DNA of 64,000 nucleotides from assembly GCA_018261905.1 (NCBI GenBank), contig JAGTRU010000019.1, positions 1 through 64,000 on the forward strand. The letters run 5' to 3'. A program made the translations under genes and the position numbers. This document shows positions 26,174 through 37,024 of this stretch, in pieces (positions within the stretch are counted from its first letter, which is position 1; every line of letters begins with the position of its first letter). The DNA is from Pseudomonadota bacterium. GTDB taxonomy: Bacteria; Pseudomonadota; Gammaproteobacteria; Burkholderiales; Rhodocyclaceae. The notes beneath the pieces were generated by a model that worked only from the letters and a program-made list of their open reading frames with translations, had not been told where the DNA came from and did not search any database.

Positions 26174-27133
26174 TCAGCACTCATCGCAGAGATGGATCTC
26201 GACGGTGGCGTGCACGATTTCCTCGTGGATGCCGAGCTGCGTCCGGATGGCCAGCGGCGTCAACTCGGTATCGTGGGTCAATAGGCTGAGCGCGCAGGCG
26301 TAGGCGCCGCCACCGACCCGCCAGACGTGCAGGTCGGTCAGAGTGGTCTGGCCGGCGGCCGGCAACTGGTCGATGACGGCGCGGATTTCCTCGACGACCG
26401 GATGATCCATTTCGCGGTCGAGCAGGACGCGCCCGGTCTGGGCGAGTAATTTCTTCGACCACAAGGCGACCAGCCCGGCACCGAGCAGCCCGGTCAGCGG
26501 GTCGAGCCAGGCCCAGCCGAAGAACCAGCCGCCAGCCAGGGCCGCGATGGCAAGCACCGAGGTGGCGGCATCGGTGATGACGTGGACGTAGGCGGCCTTG
26601 AGATTGAGGTCCTCGTGCTGCAGGTGCCCGTGGTTGTGTCCATGGTCGTGATCATGGCCATGACCATGGCTGTCGGCCTGGCCGAGAATCAGCGCGCAGG
26701 CGAGGTTGACCAGCAGGCCGAAGGCCGCCACGGCCATGGCTTCCGGATAATGAATGGCCTGCGGCACGAAGAGGCGTTCGAGCGAACCGAAAATCATCGC
26801 GGCGGCCACGCCGAGCAGGCAGATGGCGCTGGTGTAGCCGGCCAGGACCTCGATTTTCCAGGTGCCGAAGGCGAAGCTCGGGTCGCTGCGGTAGCGCCGG
26901 GCGGCGGCGTAGGCGAAGGCCGCCAGGCCGATCGCCAGCGCATGCGAACTCATGTGGAAGCCGTCGGCGAGGACCGCCATCGAGTTGTACCACCAGCCGG
27001 CGACGATTTCGAGCAGCATGGTGGCGATGGTGATCCACATGACCGCCCGCGTGCCGCGCTCGGCGGCCGGGTTTTCCGTGGTGTAACGGTGCTGCTGGGC
27101 CCAGCGCGAGAGGTCGTGATCGGTTTTTGGCAT
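26174..27133 (-). CDS. dmeF: Cation diffusion facilitator, DmeF-like Co(II)/Ni(II) exporter
   Basis: The 319-residue protein is a CDF exporter with six transmembrane helices, metal-site residues in TM2 (MAVLADGFHMSSHA) and TM5 (HVITDAATSVLA), a His-rich cytoplasmic loop (HGHGHDHDHGHNHGH) between TM4 and TM5 and a C-terminal cytoplasmic domain ending in HLCDEC. The loop and the AAYVHVITDAATS segment are typical of DmeF, although zinc cannot be excluded. An ATG at 27133 is chosen. An alternative in-frame ATG at 27151 would overlap the upstream aldolase gene. It is the third gene of the mtnA operon. Confidence 0.8.
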   Translation of the reverse strand: MPKTDHDLSRWAQQHRYTTENPAAERGTRAVMWITIATMLLEIVAGWWYNSMAVLADGFHMSSHALAIGLAAFAYAAARRYRSDPSFAFGTWKIEVLAGYTSAICLLGVAAAMIFGSLERLFVPQAIHYPEAMAVAAFGLLVNLACALILGQADSHGHGHDHDHGHNHGHLQHEDLNLKAAYVHVITDAATSVLAIAALAGGWFFGWAWLDPLTGLLGAGLVALWSKKLLAQTGRVLLDREMDHPVVEEIRAVIDQLPAAGQTTLTDLHVWRVGGGAYACALSLLTHDTELTPLAIRTQLGIHEEIVHATVEIHLCDEC

Positions 27134-27137
27134 CGTT

Positions 27138-27759
27138 CTATTGTTGTCCATAGGTAGCGAACTTGGCCAGGACGGCGGCCATTTCTTCGGCCGACAGGAG
27201 CACCGGCTGGCCGAGCTGGCAGGAGCGCCAATACTGTTCGCACAGTTCTTCGAGCTCAACGGCCAGGGCCAGCGCCTCGTCGAGGTCGCGGCCGGCCACC
27301 AGCAGACCGTGGTTGGCGAGCAGGCAGGCCTTGCGGTCGGCCATCGCGGCTAGCGCCGCGGCGGAGAGTTCGGGCGAACCGAAAATGGCGTAATCGGCGC
27401 AGCGGACGCTGTCGCCGCCGAAGCGGGCGATCATGTAATGAAAGGCCGGAATGTCGTAGCGCAGGCAGGCCAGGGCGACGGCGAAGGGGGCATGGGCGTG
27501 CAGCACGGCGCCGACGGCCGGCCGGCTGGCGTAGAGGTCGCGGTGAAAATGCCATTCCGACGACGGCTTGCGCTGGCCCTGGATGCTGCCGTCGAGGGCG
27601 ATTAGCGGGATGTCGTCGGCGATAAGCGTCGCGTAGGGCATGCCGGTCGGCGTGATCAGGAAACCGTTGCCGCTGCGCACGCTGACATTGCCCGCTGTGC
27701 CGCGGTTCAGGCCGGCCGGCTCCATGGCCCGGGCGGTGGCGATCAGGTGGGTGCGCAAA

Positions 27760-27767
<8 letters not shown>
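27138..27767 (-). CDS. Class II aldolase/adducin family protein (candidate 5-methylthioribulose-1-phosphate aldolase)
   Basis: The 209-residue protein has the class II aldolase motifs: NRGTAGNVSVR near the N-terminus, an active-site Glu in SSEWHFHRDLY, metal ligands in HAHAPFAVAL, and a third His in ANHGLLV. It overlaps mtnA by 8 bases and precedes dmeF by 4 bp. Next to mtnA it could be MtnB (dehydratase, same fold) or the Ald2 aldolase of the dihydroxyacetone-phosphate shunt. No mtnC or mtnD is present here, which favours the aldolase role by inference. Confidence 0.78.
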
Positions 27768-28848
<1,081 letters not shown>

Positions 28849-28893
28849 GGTTCGGAGTGGGTGGAAGGAAAGGGCGGCCAGCTAGTGATCCTG

Positions 28894-29053
28894 AAAACCT
28901 TACCGCAGAGGCGCAAAGGAGCAGAGAAAAACGTAAAAACAGTGGTTTGCAAGGTTTTTGCGGCTCACCCAGAAGGTGTGCCGAATAATTCCGGCAAGCC
29001 TTTGCTTTACCTCTGCATCTCTGCGTCTTCGCGGTTCAATTGCGTTTTCTAGG
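28894..29053 (+). repeat. Foldback repeat, copy A (about 160 bp)
   Basis: The segment runs from AAAACCTTACCGCAG to GCGTTTTCTAGG. Its ends are imperfect inverted repeats (ACCGCAGAGGCGCA and AGCAGAGA on the left against TCTCTGCGTCTTCGCGGT on the right), so the RNA or single strand could fold back. It is nearly identical to the copy at 63190 and similar to that at 42415. It has no coding frame and lies upstream of mtnA. Confidence 0.85.
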
Positions 29054-29323
29054 GGGATTCCGTTGTGGCCGATCGCCTGCATGGTACTACCGCAACCCGT
29101 TTCTGCGCTTACTTGGGGATAGGCAGGAGGTGCCGGAAAGAATTCGCATCCGGCCGTTGCGTTCCGTTCTGACACACTCCCTTTGATTTGCTTGGGTCGG
29201 CCTTCAGATGCCGAGTTTTTTGGTGCTAGAGTGCGCATACTCTGGCCGTGAAACGCGGCGCCAGAGAGAGCCGCTTGATGCGTCTTCCGAGCAAGTCCGC
29301 CAAGCTATAAAAGGGGACAAACC
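29054..29323. other. Upstream region of the FIST chemoreceptor gene
   Basis: No gene is seen in these 270 bp between repeat A and the chemoreceptor start. The final bases AAAAGGGGACAAACC form a good ribosome-binding site for the ATG at 29324. No confident promoter hexamers were identified. Confidence 0.5.
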
Positions 29324-31318
29324 ATGTTTTCATTTTTCAAATCCAGTGCGCCTTCCGCCTCCGGCGGGTCGGCGATGGCGACCGCCCAGCCGGCCGTGCG
29401 CGGCCGTTTCAACGCCGATCGGCTACCGGCCGGGCGTGCCGAACTGGGACTCCCCGAAGCAGCGGGCGGGCTGTTCATCGGCTTTGTGCCGCCCTATGCC
29501 AATTTCCAGAGTGCCGCCGACGGTCTCAGCCGGCTCGTTGCCGGCTCCGCCAAACCGACCACCTTCGCCGCCCTGTCATCGACCGGCGCCCTGTGCAGTG
29601 GCGGCGCTTCGACCTATTGCGGCGCCGAAGCCGGCGATCGCGAGGGCAGCTTCCTGTGGTTGTCCGACGAAATCATCGAAAAGAGCGAGGTCTTTGCCCT
29701 TGATCTGCGCGTTGGCCAGGGGGCGACGGTGGGTGAGCGGGTGGCCAAGATCGCCCAGGAACTGAAAGGCGTCAATCCCTCCTTCCCGATCAACGCCCAG
29801 GATACCTTTGCCCTCGTCTTCTGCGACGGGCTGTCCGCCTCGGAAGGGTTCCTGATGCGCGCCTGGTACGAAAGCCAGCGTTTCCCCTGTCTGGCGATCG
29901 GCGGTTCGGCCGGCGGCAAGCTTGATTTCTCCGGTACTTACATGCATAACGGCCAGCGCGTGCTGACCGGGCAGGCCCTGCTGATATTCTGCAAGGTGCG
30001 GCCGGGCATTCGTTTCTCGCCCTTCAAGTCGCAGAATTTCGTTTCCACCGGTCGGAACTGGCTGGTCGCCGAGGCCGACCCGATCGCCCGGACCGTGACC
30101 AGCGTATTTACCGAGAACGGCAAGACGCAGGGTTTCCTCGCCGCCTTGGCGGCCCATTTCCGCTGTGCCGAACACGAGGTCGAGAAAAACCTGGTCGGTC
30201 ATACCTTTGCCGTGTCGGTCGACGGTGAGATGTTCATTCGCTCAGTGGCGGCGCTCGGGGCGGACAAGACCAGTTTTTTCTGCGATATCGAATTCGGCGA
30301 CTGCCTGCATCTGTTGAAGGTCACCGACTTCGTCGGCACGACGCAGAGCGACTGGCAGCAGTTTCTGTCCGGCAAGGGGGCGCCGCTGGCGATGTTGCTC
30401 AACGACTGCGTGTTGCGCCGGCTCGGCAATGCGGGCGCCCTCGGGCGGGCCTCGTTTTTCGCCGAGACACCAGCCGCCGGTTTCTCGACCTTCGGCGAAA
30501 TCCTCGGTATCCCGATCAACCAGACGCTCTCGGCGCTGGTCTTTTTCAAGGACGGGAACTATTACACCGACCCCTTCATGAGCGCCTTCCCGGTGCGTTA
30601 TGCCGCTTTCGCCACGCATTACACGCAGCGCGCGCTGCAACGCTGGATCACCCTGAACGGCATCCAGCGCGGCATGGTCGAGCGGGTGCTCAGTTACGAA
30701 CGGACGGTGCAGCCGGTGATCGATACCCTGCCGTCGCTGGCCGCCGGTTTCCGCCAGCAGGCGGCGACCCTGACCCAGGCCATGGCGCTGATGTCGGATG
30801 TCGGGCAGTCGGCGAAAAGCTCGCAGAGTTCGCAGGCCAGTCTCGGCGCCGGGCTGGACGATCTGGAACGCCTCTCGAAAGCCATCGGTTCGATCACCGG
30901 CGGCATCAGCGCGATTGCCGACCAGACCAACCTCCTCGCCCTCAACGCGGCGATCGAGGCGGCGCGGGCCGGCGAAGCGGGCCGCGGTTTCGCGGTGGTG
31001 GCCGACGAGGTGCGCAAGCTGGCGCAGTCGGCCAAGAACCAGGCGGAAGCGACGGCCTCAAGCATCCAGCAGGCGGTGCAGACGATCACCGACATCCGGC
31101 GTATCGCCCAGGCCACCCTGGGCTCGATCGACGGTCTGATCGCCAAGAGCGAGCAGGCGTCGACCCAGATCGAGCAGATGACCACCGACGCCGCCCGCGA
31201 GCAGGCGCAGGTGACGAAGAGCCTGTCCAATGTCGATGAACTGACCGCCGGCATGGCCACCCTCAGCGAACTGCTCGAGCGTCTCGACCACCTGCAGGCG
31301 ATGGCGGCTAAACTGTAG
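29324..31318 (+). CDS. Soluble chemoreceptor with FIST_N/FIST_C sensor and MCP signalling domain
   Basis: The 664-residue protein has no signal peptide or transmembrane segment. Residues about 40-250 match FIST_N ([47 protein letters not shown]). About 255-410 match FIST_C ([19 protein letters not shown]). From about 470 there is an MCP signalling helix with the conserved tip [22 protein letters not shown], then [18 protein letters not shown] domains are predicted to sense small ligands such as amino acids. The protein would work in cytoplasmic receptor arrays through CheA/CheW, which are not encoded nearby. Confidence 0.93.
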   Translation: MFSFFKSSAPSASGGSAMATAQPAVRGRFNADRLPAGRAELGLPEAAGGLFIGFVPPYANFQSAADGLSRLVAGSAKPTTFAALSSTGALCSGGASTYCGAEAGDREGSFLWLSDEIIEKSEVFALDLRVGQGATVGERVAKIAQELKGVNPSFPINAQDTFALVFCDGLSASEGFLMRAWYESQRFPCLAIGGSAGGKLDFSGTYMHNGQRVLTGQALLIFCKVRPGIRFSPFKSQNFVSTGRNWLVAEADPIARTVTSVFTENGKTQGFLAALAAHFRCAEHEVEKNLVGHTFAVSVDGEMFIRSVAALGADKTSFFCDIEFGDCLHLLKVTDFVGTTQSDWQQFLSGKGAPLAMLLNDCVLRRLGNAGALGRASFFAETPAAGFSTFGEILGIPINQTLSALVFFKDGNYYTDPFMSAFPVRYAAFATHYTQRALQRWITLNGIQRGMVERVLSYERTVQPVIDTLPSLAAGFRQQAATLTQAMALMSDVGQSAKSSQSSQASLGAGLDDLERLSKAIGSITGGISAIADQTNLLALNAAIEAARAGEAGRGFAVVADEVRKLAQSAKNQAEATASSIQQAVQTITDIRRIAQATLGSIDGLIAKSEQASTQIEQMTTDAAREQAQVTKSLSNVDELTAGMATLSELLERLDHLQAMAAKL

Positions 31319-31336
31319 TTTTTTCCGCCGCCGCGT

Positions 31337-32506
31337 ATGCACACGCCAATCCGCATCGACTCCCGCTTCCCGTTGCTGGGGACGACCATCTTTACCGTGA
31401 TGTCCCGCCTCGCCGCCGAGTGCGGGGCGGTCAACCTGTCGCAGGGCTTTCCCGATTTCCAGGCCGAACCGGCGCTGTTCGATGCCATGCATCGCCACAT
31501 GCTGGCCGGGCGCAACCAGTACGCGCCGATGGCCGGCATGCCGGAACTGCGCCAGGCCATCGTGGACAAGGTGGCGGCGCTGTACGGCACGACTTTCGAT
31601 AGCGAGTCGGAAGTCACCGTTACGGCCGGCGCTACCCAGGCCATTTTCACGGCGATTGCCGCCTTCGTCCGGCCGGGCGACGAAGTCATCGTCTTCGAGC
31701 CGGTTTACGACTCCTACGTGCCGGCCATCGAGACGGTCGGCGGCACGGCCGTCTACGCGCAACTGCAATTCCCGTCTTATGCCCCCGACTGGGCGCAGGT
31801 GGCCCGGCTGATCACGCCGCGCACGCGGATGATCATCGTCAATTCGCCGCACAATCCGACTGGCAGCCTGCTCACCGCCGCCGATCTTGAGCAGTTGGCG
31901 GCGCTGCTCCGGGGCAGCGACATCGTGGTACTTTCCGACGAAGTCTACGAGCACATCCTGTTCGACGGCGAACAGCATGCCAGCCTGTGCGGCCACCCGG
32001 AACTGGCCGAGCGGAGCATCGTCGTCTCCAGTTTCGGCAAGACCTATCACATCACCGGCTGGAAAATCGGCTACGTCGTCGGCCCGGCGGCCTTGATGGC
32101 CGAATTTCGCAAGCTGCACCAGTTCAACGTGTTCACCGTGCACGGCCCGTCGCAACTGGCGCTCGCCGAGTACATGCAGGATGCCTCGCGCCATCTCGGC
32201 CTGGCCGCTTTCTACCAGGAAAAGCGCGATTTCTTCCGTGACCTGCTGGCGGCTACGCCGTTCGAACTGCTGCCCTGTCGCGGCACCTATTTCCAGCTCG
32301 CCCGCTATGCTGGCCTCTCCGACCTGCCGGACCGTGCCTTCGCCGAATGGCTGACGCGAGAAGTTGGCGTCGCCGTCATCCCGGTGTCGGTGTTCTATGC
32401 CGACGGGCGCGACGACCGGGTGGTCCGCTTTTGCTTCGCGAAAAAGGAGGAAACCCTACGCGCTGCGGCGGAGCGTCTGGGTAAGGCTTTTGTGAAGAAT
32501 ATTTAA
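31337..32506 (+). CDS. PLP-dependent aminotransferase, methionine aminotransferase (YbdL/KAT) type
   Basis: The 389-residue fold-type I aminotransferase has NLSQGFPDFQ near the N-terminus, NSPHNPTGSLL (Asn contacting PLP), SDEVYEH (Asp for the pyridine N) and the Schiff-base Lys235 in SSFGKTYHITGWK. The closest family pattern is YbdL/kynurenine aminotransferase III, which uses methionine and other large neutral amino acids with 2-oxo acids. It lies 18 bp behind the chemoreceptor gene. Close to mtnA it could supply the final transamination of methionine salvage, but no operon link exists because mtnA is on the other strand. Confidence 0.88.
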   Translation: MHTPIRIDSRFPLLGTTIFTVMSRLAAECGAVNLSQGFPDFQAEPALFDAMHRHMLAGRNQYAPMAGMPELRQAIVDKVAALYGTTFDSESEVTVTAGATQAIFTAIAAFVRPGDEVIVFEPVYDSYVPAIETVGGTAVYAQLQFPSYAPDWAQVARLITPRTRMIIVNSPHNPTGSLLTAADLEQLAALLRGSDIVVLSDEVYEHILFDGEQHASLCGHPELAERSIVVSSFGKTYHITGWKIGYVVGPAALMAEFRKLHQFNVFTVHGPSQLALAEYMQDASRHLGLAAFYQEKRDFFRDLLAATPFELLPCRGTYFQLARYAGLSDLPDRAFAEWLTREVGVAVIPVSVFYADGRDDRVVRFCFAKKEETLRAAAERLGKAFVKNI

Positions 32507-32586
32507 TTTGTGCATTGCCGCTTGACGCCTTCCCGGCTGGATGCAAATAATTCCCCCACCCAATAATCAACAAGAAGGGAATGGCC

Positions 32587-33015
32587 ATGGGAATGCTCCA
32601 GGAATTCAAGGAATTCGCCGTCAAGGGCAATGCGATGGATCTGGCGGTCGGCGTCATCATCGGCGGCGCCTTCGGCAAGATCGTCGATTCCATCGTCGGT
32701 GATCTGATCATGCCGGTGATCAGCCGCATCGTCGGCAAGCTCGATTTTTCCAACCTGCTGATCGTGCTCGGTGACAATCCGAACAACCTGACCACCCTGG
32801 CCGACCTGAAAAAGGCCGGCATCGCCGTCTTCGCCTATGGTTCCTTCCTGACCATCCTGGTCAATTTCATCATCCTGGCCTTCATCATCTTCCTCATGAT
32901 CAAGCAGATGAACCGCTTGCGCCCGAAGGAAGTGCTGGCCCCGGCCCCGAGCGCCCCGGTGACGCCAGAAGACGTCCTGCTCTTGCGTGAGATTCGCGAC
33001 GCGCTGAACAAGTAG
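32587..33015 (+). CDS. mscL: Large-conductance mechanosensitive channel MscL
   Basis: The 142-residue protein has [31 protein letters not shown] at the N-terminus (amphipathic helix and TM1 with the constriction GGAFG), a periplasmic loop, TM2 ([20 protein letters not shown]) and a C-terminal helix ([12 protein letters not shown]). It releases osmolytes on hypo-osmotic shock. The second in-frame ATG (32587) is preferred because it sits 6-7 bp from an AAGAAGGGA ribosome-binding site, while the ATG at 32581 touches that site. Confidence 0.95.
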   Translation: MGMLQEFKEFAVKGNAMDLAVGVIIGGAFGKIVDSIVGDLIMPVISRIVGKLDFSNLLIVLGDNPNNLTTLADLKKAGIAVFAYGSFLTILVNFIILAFIIFLMIKQMNRLRPKEVLAPAPSAPVTPEDVLLLREIRDALNK

Positions 33016-33056
33016 GACGAGCCGGTGGCGACCGCTCGCCGCCGCCCCGGAACCGC

Positions 33057-33479
33057 TCAACCGGCGGTGGTGTCGGGGCAGCCGTTGGGCCGGTCGGTAT
33101 CGATTTCGTGACTGGCCACGAAGGCGGGAATCGACGGGAACCATTTGGTCGCCCCGCCGTTGATCGCCAGTCGGCCGAGAATCTTGCCCGGATCGCCACC
33201 GCAAAAGACAATTTTTGCGGTGCGGCGCTGGTCTTGTTCCAGCGCCGCCTGGCAGATGCGCTTTTGATTCTCGGACCACTGCGGGTCGGCAATGGCGAGC
33301 ACCATGACATGTTCCGCTTCCTTGTCGATTGCCGCACTCAACAGGCGCCGGGCGCGCTCCGGCGATTTGCCGAGGACCCGGAAAATATGCAGGCACTTGG
33401 CCGCTGGCGGCCGGCCGGGATTCTCGCCACTCTCGCCCATCTCGTGTCGGCGGACCCTGATGCGAGAAATCAATTCCAT
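33057..33479 (-). CDS. Hypothetical protein
   Basis: The 140-residue frame shows ordinary codon use and plausible secondary structure (ARRLLSAAIDKEAEHVMVLAIADPQ, then RTAKIVFCGGDPGKILGRLA). No family is recognised. It has no signal peptide or membrane helix and ends in a polar tail. The ATG at 33479 is chosen, although the frame is open to 33533. It is convergent with mscL (41 bp between stops). Confidence 0.5.
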   Translation of the reverse strand: MELISRIRVRRHEMGESGENPGRPPAAKCLHIFRVLGKSPERARRLLSAAIDKEAEHVMVLAIADPQWSENQKRICQAALEQDQRRTAKIVFCGGDPGKILGRLAINGGATKWFPSIPAFVASHEIDTDRPNGCPDTTAG

Positions 33480-34067
33480 GACCAAGCCTCTTCCTTTGCC
33501 TCGCTTCGGCGGCGTCGGCGGGCCGCCGACCACCGCGCGGTGAGCAATCCGGTCGTACGAGACGGCCGACGTTGGGCACCAAGTGCCGGCAAAGCAGGCG
33601 GCTGACCCCTTGCGATTGGCTGTCGTTTGCTTTGCATGTTAATAAAATGATAATTGCTATATCAATCGGTATGCCTATAATTCTAACGCTATACAAACCT
33701 GATGCGCCCAATTCGTTTTGCCTTGCGCGGCGCCTATTGCGGGGAAAGAATTAGTGACCGTGCCTCCAGTGGAGCGAAGCAAGAGCCCCGGCCAGTCGCC
33801 GAGCTCTGACCGGGCGGTGCCGGGTAGGCCATTGAGCGACGCCTTGCGGAGCGGGGGGGATGGCCCGATCGTCCGGCCCAACCGCTGCCTTTCTCGGTCC
33901 AAGACGTCAAGTCCCCGCCCTCCCGTGGTTTATCCGTGCATGCCTGGCGTTCGGCGAGTTACCATGGCGCCTTGCCCGGTATCCCCGCCGGCTTCCCGGG
34001 GCAAACGACTTTCCCTTGGCCGGCCGGCGCTGGCATGGCCTGAGCGAATTTTCCTGGTGGCGCAAGC
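33480..34067. other. Long gene-poor region upstream of the hydrogenase-like operon
   Basis: These 588 bp carry no gene that can be supported. An AT-rich section at about 33625-33720 contains a sigma-70-like promoter. The following 350 bp up to the operon start are GC-rich and would form a long leader. Frames here (for example 33718-34071) have biased, shadow-like composition (many Pro, Arg and Ser). Confidence 0.5.
33654..33681 (+). promoter_or_regulatory. Sigma-70-like promoter
   Basis: TTGCTA at 33654-33659 and a perfect TATAAT at 33676-33681 are separated by 16 bp within an AT-rich island. It points toward the hydrogenase-like operon starting at 34068, giving a leader of roughly 380 bases. 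Confidence 0.55.
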
Positions 34068-36080
34068 ATGATGCTGAACTGGCTTTCCATCGACTATGTC
34101 CTGCTGGTCATCGCGCTCTGGCTGGGGATCGGTGTGGCCGGCGTCTTTGCCTTGCGGCGCTTTCGCTTTGTGGCGCGCGTCCTCTTTCCGCTCGGCGGCG
34201 TCGGTTGCCTGGCCCTGGCCGGGGCGGTCCTGCCGATGTTCGGCAGCACGCCGGACATCGCGATCCTGCCCCTGGGCTTGCCGCAACTGCCTTTCCATCT
34301 GCGCCTCGATGGCCTGTCGGCGTTTTTCCTGGTGCTGATCGGCGCCGTCGGGGCCGGTATTTCGATGTTTGCCGCCGGTTATTTCCGTAACGGCGCCGGT
34401 ACCCCGCCCGGCTTGCTGTGCCTGGAGTATCACGTCTTCCTGGCGAGCATGGTGCTGGTCGTTCTGGCCGACGACGCCTACGCTTTCATGGTGGCCTGGG
34501 AAACCATGGCCCTGTCGTCGTTCTTCCTGGTTACCGCCAACCATAAACTGCCCGAAGTGCGGCAGGCCGGGTTCCTCTACCTGCTGATCGCCCACGTCGG
34601 CGCCATTGCCATTTTGCTGTGCTTCGGCGTTTTGCAGGCCAATTCCGGCGACTACACCTTCGCCAACATGCGGGCCCAGTCGCTTTCCCCGGCTTGGGCA
34701 TCGATCGCCTTCATCCTGGCGGTACTCGGTTTCGGCGCCAAGGCCGGCATGTTGCCGCTCCACGTCTGGTTGCCCGAGGCGCATCCAGCCGCCCCGTCGC
34801 CGGTTTCCGCACTGATGAGCGGCGTCATGTTGAAAACGGCGATCTACGGATTGCTGCGTATTTCTTTCGATCTGCTCGATGTTCATGTCTGGTGGTGGGG
34901 CGGCCTGCTTCTCGCCCTGGGCTTGGCGACGGCCGTCTTCGGCGTGGTGTTTGCCACGGTGCAGACCGACATGAAGCGCCTGCTCGCCTATTCGTCGATC
35001 GAGAACATCGGCCTGTTGCTGGCCGGCATCGGTCTGGCGCTGATTTTCCACGCCTACCGGATGTCGGCCCTGACCGCCCTGGCCCTGACCGCCGTGCTTT
35101 ATCACGCGGTCAGCCATGCCTTTTTCAAGAGTGTGCTGTTCCTCGGTACCGGCTCAGTCCTGCATGCCACCGGGGAACGCAATCTGGGCCGACTGGGCGG
35201 CTTGATCCGCTACATGCCGTGGACGGCCTGGCTGGTCCTGGTCGGCGTCTTTGCCAGTTCCGGCCTGCCGCCGTTTTCCGGTTTCGTTGCGGAATGGCTG
35301 CTGCTGCAAAGCTTCCTGTTTACGCCGGGGCTGCCGGATTCCTTCCTCAACATGTTCATCCCTATCGTCGCCGCCGTCATCGCGCTCGTCGCGGCGCTCG
35401 CCGGTTATGCCATGGTGAAATTTTTCGGGGTGATCTTCCTCGGTCAGCCGCGCGAGGAAAAACTCAAGCAGGCCCGTGATGCCGGTTTCTGGGAAAAGGG
35501 CGGGATGCTCTGGTTGGCCGGCTGGTGCATTGTCCTCGGGCTGTTCCCGAATCTCCTGATCCGCCTCATCGACCCGGTCACCGTCTCGCTGGTCGGGGCC
35601 GGCCTGGGCCGCTCGACGACCGAGTCCAACTGGCTGTTCCTGGCCCCCAGTTCGATCGAGCGGGCCAGTTTTGCACCGCTGCTCTTTTTGCTTGGCATTA
35701 CCGCCGGCTGCCTGATCGCCTTCGCCCTGGTCCGCGTCTTCTACCATGGCCGCCTGCGTCGTTCGCCACCGTGGGACTGCGGCCATCCCTGGCAGAATGC
35801 CCGGATGCAGGATACCGCGGAAGGTTTCGGGCAACCGATCCGGCAGATTTTTTCGCCGTTCTTCCGCCTCAAGCGACATCTGCCGACGCCTGCCGATAGC
35901 GCGCCCAGCTACCACGTCGAGGTCAGCGATCATTTCTGGCACTGGCTCTATTTGCCGGTGGCCCGCGGCATCGAGTTTCTCGCCGCCCTGGTCGGGCGTC
36001 TGCAGCAAGGTCGGATTTCCATCTACTTGCTGTACAGTTTCCTGACCCTTCTGTTCATGCTTTTCCTGGTCCAACGATGA
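34068..36080 (+). CDS. hyfB: Hydrogenase-4/complex I antiporter-like subunit (HyfB/NuoL type)
   Basis: The 670-residue protein has about 14-16 transmembrane segments and the proton_antipo_M core (KAGMLPLHVWLPEAHPAAPSPVSALMSGVMLK, about 223-255; DMKRLLAYSSIENIG). Conserved channel residues, including the Lys in FGAKAGM and the HxxxH around YHAVSHAFFKS, are present. It pumps or exchanges protons or Na+ in group 4 hydrogenases and complex I. A cytoplasmic tail after about 560 is unlike NuoL and typical of HyfB. It is the first gene of the operon and overlaps hyfC by 4 bases. Confidence 0.88.
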   Translation: MMLNWLSIDYVLLVIALWLGIGVAGVFALRRFRFVARVLFPLGGVGCLALAGAVLPMFGSTPDIAILPLGLPQLPFHLRLDGLSAFFLVLIGAVGAGISMFAAGYFRNGAGTPPGLLCLEYHVFLASMVLVVLADDAYAFMVAWETMALSSFFLVTANHKLPEVRQAGFLYLLIAHVGAIAILLCFGVLQANSGDYTFANMRAQSLSPAWASIAFILAVLGFGAKAGMLPLHVWLPEAHPAAPSPVSALMSGVMLKTAIYGLLRISFDLLDVHVWWWGGLLLALGLATAVFGVVFATVQTDMKRLLAYSSIENIGLLLAGIGLALIFHAYRMSALTALALTAVLYHAVSHAFFKSVLFLGTGSVLHATGERNLGRLGGLIRYMPWTAWLVLVGVFASSGLPPFSGFVAEWLLLQSFLFTPGLPDSFLNMFIPIVAAVIALVAALAGYAMVKFFGVIFLGQPREEKLKQARDAGFWEKGGMLWLAGWCIVLGLFPNLLIRLIDPVTVSLVGAGLGRSTTESNWLFLAPSSIERASFAPLLFLLGITAGCLIAFALVRVFYHGRLRRSPPWDCGHPWQNARMQDTAEGFGQPIRQIFSPFFRLKRHLPTPADSAPSYHVEVSDHFWHWLYLPVARGIEFLAALVGRLQQGRISIYLLYSFLTLLFMLFLVQR

Positions 36081-37024
36081 GCATTTCAGGATTCTTCTCC
36101 CAACTGCTGGCCATCGTCATGGCCCTGGTCCTGGCCCCCTTGCTGATGGGCTGGGTCAATCAGTGGCGCGCCTGGCTGCAGAACAAGTCCGGCCCCGGCG
36201 TCCTGCAGCCCTATCGGATGCTGCACAAGCTGTTTCACAAGGAATCGGTGCTCGCCGAAGACGCCTCGTCGCTGTTCCGGATGGCGCCCTACATGGTCTT
36301 CGGCTGCATGGTCCTGGCCTGCGCCATTATTCCCACGCTGTCCACCGACCTGCCGCTGTCGCCGGCGGCCGATGCGATTGCGCTGGTCGGTCTGTTTGCC
36401 GTGGCCCGGGTGTTCATTTCGCTGGCCGCCATGGATATCGGTACCGCCTTCGGCAGCATGGGCGCCCGGCGCGAAATGCTGATCGGCTTTCTGGCCGAGC
36501 CGGCGCTCCTCTCGGTATTCTTTACCACCTCGCTGATCAGCCATTCGACCGCCCTGACCAGCATGGTCGAATATCTGGCGCACAAGGAATTCGCCATCTA
36601 TCCCAGTCTCGCCTTCGCCGGACTTGCTTTCTCCATGGTCTCCTTTGCCGAGAACGCCCGCGTTCCGGTCGATAACCCGGCCACCCATCTCGAACTGACG
36701 ATGATCCACGAAGCCCTCATCCTCGAATACTCCGGCCGGCATCTGGCGCTGATCGAATGGGCTGCCGCTCTCAAGCTTTTCGCCTACTCCTGTATCGGCC
36801 TGGCCCTCTTCTTCCCCTGGGGAATTGCCGAAGCCGAGGCGCCGCTGGCCTTGATCCTGGCCATCCCGGCGCTCGTCTTCAAGCTGGCGATCGGCGGTTT
36901 CCTGCTGGCCCTGATCGAGACCCTGTCGGCCAAGATGCGCATCTTCCGGGTCCCGGAGTTTCTCGCCACCGCCTTCCTGCTCGCCGTCATCGGCATGCTG
37001 GTGCACTTCCTGCTAGGGGCCTGA
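36077..37024 (+). CDS. hyfC: HyfC/NuoH-type membrane subunit
   Basis: The 315-residue protein has about eight transmembrane helices and the NuoH family segment with conserved acidic residues (ENARVPVDNPATHLELTMIHEALILEYSGRHL, about 195-226), which lies near the quinone or ferredoxin-side cluster in complex I relatives. It anchors the peripheral arm. Its start overlaps the hyfB stop, and the hyfE ATG follows its stop directly. Confidence 0.9.
   Translation: MSISGFFSQLLAIVMALVLAPLLMGWVNQWRAWLQNKSGPGVLQPYRMLHKLFHKESVLAEDASSLFRMAPYMVFGCMVLACAIIPTLSTDLPLSPAADAIALVGLFAVARVFISLAAMDIGTAFGSMGARREMLIGFLAEPALLSVFFTTSLISHSTALTSMVEYLAHKEFAIYPSLAFAGLAFSMVSFAENARVPVDNPATHLELTMIHEALILEYSGRHLALIEWAAALKLFAYSCIGLALFFPWGIAEAEAPLALILAIPALVFKLAIGGFLLALIETLSAKMRIFRVPEFLATAFLLAVIGMLVHFLLGA

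Noticed and set aside
33718-34071. 117-codon plus-strand frame ahead of hyfB
   Set aside because: It has a biased Pro/Ser/Arg composition, no ribosome-binding site and no family.
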